Source: Poseidonibacter parvus (GTDB lineage: Bacteria > Campylobacterota > Campylobacteria > Campylobacterales > Arcobacteraceae). Taken from it: DNA of 64,000 nt. Location: assembly GCF_001956695.1 (NCBI RefSeq), contig NZ_CP019070.1:744001-808000 (forward strand), in the 5' to 3' direction. Within the stretch, counting starts at the first letter, position 1. Each line of letters begins with the position of its first letter. Under the pieces are notes generated by a model. That model saw only the letters and a program-made list of their open reading frames with translations. It made no database searches and was not told the origin of the DNA. The position numbers and the translations under genes are program-made. This document shows, piece by piece, positions 60,916 through 64,000 of this stretch.

Positions 60916-63588
60916 ATGTCAAACGGACATTTAAATGATATTAATGAAGAAGAAACAGGCGAATGGTTAGAAGCCTTTGAAAATGTTTTAGAAGAAGGTG
61001 GTCCAAGAAGAGCTCACTTTTTATTAGAAAAATTAATTGATAAAGCTAGAAGAAAAGGTACATATTTACCATTTAGAGCTACAACTGCATATTTAAATAG
61101 TATTGATGTTGATGATGAGCCTAAAATGCCTGGAGATAGAGATATCGAAAGAAAAATAAGATCAGCTATTAGATGGAATGCACAGATGATGGTTCTAAGA
61201 GCTTCTAAAAAGAACTTAGAACTTGGTGGTCATATTGCATCTTTTCAATCTAGTGCTACTTTATATGATGTTGGATTTAACCACTTCTTTAGAGCACCAA
61301 ATGAAAAAGATGGCGGAGATTTAGTTTTCTTCCAAGGACATATTGCTCCTGGTATTTATGCAAGATCATTTCTTGAAGGAAGAATTACTGAAGAACAAAT
61401 GGACAACTTTAGACAAGAAGTAGATGGAAAAGGTCTTTCTTCTTATCCTCATCCAAAATTAATGCCTAGCTACTGGCAATTCCCAACTGTATCAATGGGA
61501 CTTGGACCAATTCAAGCAATTTATCAAGCAAGATTTTTAAAATACTTAACTAATAGAGGTATTAAAGATTGTAGTGAGCAAAAAGTATATTGTTACATGG
61601 GTGATGGTGAATGTGATGAGCCAGAATCTTTAGGAGCAATTGGTCTTGCAGGACGTGAAGGTTTAGATAACTTAGTATTTGTAATCAATTGTAACTTACA
61701 AAGACTAGATGGACCAGTTCGTGGAAATGGTAAAATCATTCAAGAACTTGAAGGAAACTTTAGAGGAAATGGATGGAGAGTTGTTAAAGTTATTTGGGGT
61801 AAACATTGGGATGCTTTATTAGAAAAAGACAAATCAGGAAAGCTTTTACAATTAATGGAAGAAACTGTTGATGGTGAGTACCAAAACTTTAAACAAAAAG
61901 GTGGAGCTTACACAAGAGAACACTTCTTTAATAAATATCCTGAAACTGCAAAATTAGTTGAAAACATGAGTGATGATGAGATTTTTAACTTAAACAGAGG
62001 TGGACATGATCCATTAAAAGTTTATGCAGCATACGATGTAGCAGGTAAAACTAAAGATAGACCAACTGTAATTTTAGCTAAAACTATTAAAGGTTATGGA
62101 ATGGGTGAAGCTGCTGAGGGTAAAAATATTGCTCACGGTGTTAAGAAAGTTGATTTTGCTTCATTAAGACAATTTAGAGATAGATTTAGAATTCCTTTCT
62201 CAGATGAAGAAATAGAAAACTTACCATATTATACTTTTGCTGAAGATTCTGCTGAGTTAAAATATATGAAAGAAAGAAGAGAAGAACTTCATGGATTTGT
62301 TCCTCAAAGATTAGAAAAATTCACTCAAAAATTAGAAATTCCAAGCTTAGGTGCATTTGATGCAATTACAGCAGGAAGTAAAGATAGAGAAATTTCTACT
62401 ACTATGGCATTTGTAAGAATTTTAAACACTTTAGTAAAAGATAAAAATATTGGTAAACAAATTGTTCCAATTGTTCCTGATGAAGCAAGAACATTTGGTA
62501 TGGAAGGTATGTTTAGACAAATTGGTATTTATTCTAATGAAGGACAAAAATATGTTCCTCAAGATAGAGATCAAGTTGCGTACTATAAAGAAGATAAAAA
62601 AGGTCAAGTACTTCAAGAAGGTATCAATGAGTTAGGAGCTATGGGTTCTTGGGCTGCAGCTGCAACTTCTTATTCTGTAAATGATGTTCCTATGATTCCA
62701 TTCTATATTTATTACTCAATGTTTGGATTCCAAAGAACAGGTGATATGGCATGGGCTGCTGGAGATTTAAGAGCTAGAGGATTCTTAGTTGGAGGAACAT
62801 CTGGTAGAACTACACTTAATGGTGAAGGTTTACAACATGAAGATGGACATTCACATATTTTAGCTAATACTATTCCAAATTGTATTTCATATGATCCTAC
62901 TTATGGTTATGAATTAGCTGTAATTGTTCAAGATGGTATTAATAGAATGTATGGTGAAAATCAAGAAGATGTATTCTATTACTTAACTACTTTAAATGAA
63001 AACTACAAACAACCAGCAATGCCTACAGGTGTTGAAGAGGGAATTAAAAAAGGTATTTATAAATTAGATACAGTGGAAGCTTCAAATGATTACAAAGTTA
63101 AATTATTAGGTTCAGGTTCAATCTTAGAACAAGTTAGAACTGCTGCTGATATTTTAGCAAAAGAGTTTGATATTAAATCAGAGATTTACTCTGTTACTTC
63201 ATACAATGAATTAACAAGAGAAGCACAAGATGTGGAAAGATATAACTTATTACATCCAAATGAAGAAAATAAAACAGCATTTATTACTAGTACTTTAGGT
63301 GAAGATGAAGATAATATTATTATTTCTGCAACTGATTATATGAAAATTTATTCAGACCAATTAAGAGGATATGTTAAAGGTAACTTTAAAGTTCTTGGTA
63401 CTGATGGTTTTGGTAGATCAGATTCAAGAGCAAACTTAAGAGCTCACTTTGAAGTTGATGCTAACTTTATTGCTTATACTACTTTAGCTTCACTTGTAGA
63501 TGAAGGAAAATTAGATAAAGCTGTATTAGTTGAAGCAATTGCTAAGTTTGATATAAATCCAGATAAAATAAATCCATTATATGCATAA
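60916..63588 (+). CDS. aceE: Pyruvate dehydrogenase E1 component (homodimeric)
   Basis: Thiamine-diphosphate enzyme that decarboxylates pyruvate and passes the acetyl unit to the lipoyl arms of E2. The 890-residue length matches the homodimeric AceE type. The TPP/metal motif begins GDGECDEPES (about 233) and ends near NCNLQRLDGPV; the domain with HIASFQSSATLYDVGFNHFF and the later GLQHEDGHSHI are typical. AAAAGGAGAAT precedes the ATG. aceF follows 9 bases later. About 256 bases of AT-rich divergent promoter region separate it from the lipoate genes. Its TPP cofactor ties it to the thiamine import operon nearby. Confidence 0.96.
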   Translation: MSNGHLNDINEEETGEWLEAFENVLEEGGPRRAHFLLEKLIDKARRKGTYLPFRATTAYLNSIDVDDEPKMPGDRDIERKIRSAIRWNAQMMVLRASKKNLELGGHIASFQSSATLYDVGFNHFFRAPNEKDGGDLVFFQGHIAPGIYARSFLEGRITEEQMDNFRQEVDGKGLSSYPHPKLMPSYWQFPTVSMGLGPIQAIYQARFLKYLTNRGIKDCSEQKVYCYMGDGECDEPESLGAIGLAGREGLDNLVFVINCNLQRLDGPVRGNGKIIQELEGNFRGNGWRVVKVIWGKHWDALLEKDKSGKLLQLMEETVDGEYQNFKQKGGAYTREHFFNKYPETAKLVENMSDDEIFNLNRGGHDPLKVYAAYDVAGKTKDRPTVILAKTIKGYGMGEAAEGKNIAHGVKKVDFASLRQFRDRFRIPFSDEEIENLPYYTFAEDSAELKYMKERREELHGFVPQRLEKFTQKLEIPSLGAFDAITAGSKDREISTTMAFVRILNTLVKDKNIGKQIVPIVPDEARTFGMEGMFRQIGIYSNEGQKYVPQDRDQVAYYKEDKKGQVLQEGINELGAMGSWAAAATSYSVNDVPMIPFYIYYSMFGFQRTGDMAWAAGDLRARGFLVGGTSGRTTLNGEGLQHEDGHSHILANTIPNCISYDPTYGYELAVIVQDGINRMYGENQEDVFYYLTTLNENYKQPAMPTGVEEGIKKGIYKLDTVEASNDYKVKLLGSGSILEQVRTAADILAKEFDIKSEIYSVTSYNELTREAQDVERYNLLHPNEENKTAFITSTLGEDEDNIIISATDYMKIYSDQLRGYVKGNFKVLGTDGFGRSDSRANLRAHFEVDANFIAYTTLASLVDEGKLDKAVLVEAIAKFDINPDKINPLYA

Positions 63589-63597
63589 GGTGTGAAA

Positions 63598-64000
63598 ATG
63601 AGTATTGAAGAAATTAAACTACCAGATGTTGGTGGAGAAGAAGTAGAAATTATTGAAATTAGTGTTAGTGTTGGAGATAAGTTAGAAGAAGATGAAGCAA
63701 TAATTGTTGTTGAAACTGAAAAAGCTTCTATGGATATTCCTGCACCTTATAATTGTACAATTGAATCACTAAATGTAAAAGCTGGTGATAAAATATCTGA
63801 AGGTATGGTTATTGCTAGTGTTAAAAAAGAAGGTGCAGAAGAAGCTACACCTGAAGTAAAAGAAGAAGCAGCACCTGTTGTTGAAGTCGAAGTTACAAAA
63901 GTAGAAGAAAAGTCAATTATTGAAACAAATACAAGTTCAGCAGAAATTACTTCGGTTGTTGAAGATGTTTTTGTTCCTGATATCGGTGGTGAAGAAGCTG
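63598..64000 (+). CDS. aceF: Pyruvate dehydrogenase E2, dihydrolipoamide acetyltransferase (5' part)
   Basis: The window holds 134 codons of the E2 core subunit. A complete N-terminal lipoyl domain runs from residue 5 to about 77, with the lipoylated Lys42 in ETEKASMD. A Glu/Ala/Val-rich linker follows, then a second lipoyl domain begins (VFVPDIGGEEA) at the window edge, so at least two lipoyl domains are present. Start ATG at 63598 with AAGGTG before it, 9 bases after aceE. The catalytic part lies outside. Confidence 0.95.
   Translation, partial: MSIEEIKLPDVGGEEVEIIEISVSVGDKLEEDEAIIVVETEKASMDIPAPYNCTIESLNVKAGDKISEGMVIASVKKEGAEEATPEVKEEAAPVVEVEVTKVEEKSIIETNTSSAEITSVVEDVFVPDIGGEEA

Noticed and set aside
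1-64000. CRISPR array, prophage, insertion sequence or defence island
   Set aside because: No spaced direct repeats, transposase, integrase, capsid, restriction or toxin-antitoxin signatures were found in reading through the window.

Overview
The window is one contiguous, very AT-rich stretch of bacterial chromosome. It looks like a member of the Campylobacterota, most probably Arcobacteraceae. The reasons are the proC / bamD / lon neighbourhood with tiny pseudopilin genes after proC (a layout recalled from Campylobacter), the lone atpE, several Cache-type histidine kinases sharing an AHQWRQPL H-box, and an AAGGA-type ribosome binding site before most genes. No phage, insertion sequence, CRISPR array or rRNA operon was seen. 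Coding density is high: no gap between genes exceeds about 300 bases, and the longest (57799-58092, 60660-60915, 48707-48936) hold a riboswitch leader or divergent promoter regions.

Layout. 1-7.9 kb: an MFS efflux protein (cut by the window edge), rdgB, three overlapping pseudopilin-like genes behind proC, then bamD, lon, an unknown membrane-anchored protein, a rhomboid protease and a small zinc-ribbon protein with no normal start codon. 8-15.3 kb: a large Cache/PAS kinase, a Y-family DNA polymerase with an insertion, a DUF4105 / DUF3015 envelope pair and two small unknown genes. 15.3-25.3 kb: an MscS channel, a hybrid kinase plus response regulator, tRNA-Leu(GAG), a PAS kinase, atpE and an AsmA-like protein. 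25.3-32 kb: a periplasmic rhodanese divergent from a probable Fur-controlled iron operon: imelysin lipoprotein, di-heme DUF1111 cytochrome, second imelysin-like protein, sterol-desaturase-type di-iron membrane enzyme, di-heme peroxidase lipoprotein. A 16-bp intrinsic-terminator hairpin lies inside the signal-peptide codons of its second gene.

32-46 kb: a Cache kinase, an SDR, a chemoreceptor, a patatin, a block of AraC regulator + two EamA exporters + APC permease, nhaA with a Fur-family (Zur-like) regulator, and a divergent zinc locus: His-rich ZnuA followed by a DUF1007-NicO fusion, with two palindromic operators in the shared promoter region. 46-52 kb: a two-gene transsulfuration operon whose second enzyme has a fungal-STR2-like N-terminal extension, another Cache kinase, a secreted protein with three ASFYPxE repeats, and an exonuclease fused to DUF3820.

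52-58 kb: a thiamine uptake operon on the minus strand. A TPP riboswitch precedes a TonB-dependent receptor, a YkoF-like thiamine-binding protein, ThiB, ThiP and ThiQ. 58-64 kb: lplA-lipA-mdh, divergent from aceE-aceF (cut by the window edge), so lipoate attachment and synthesis sit beside a lipoylated pyruvate dehydrogenase.
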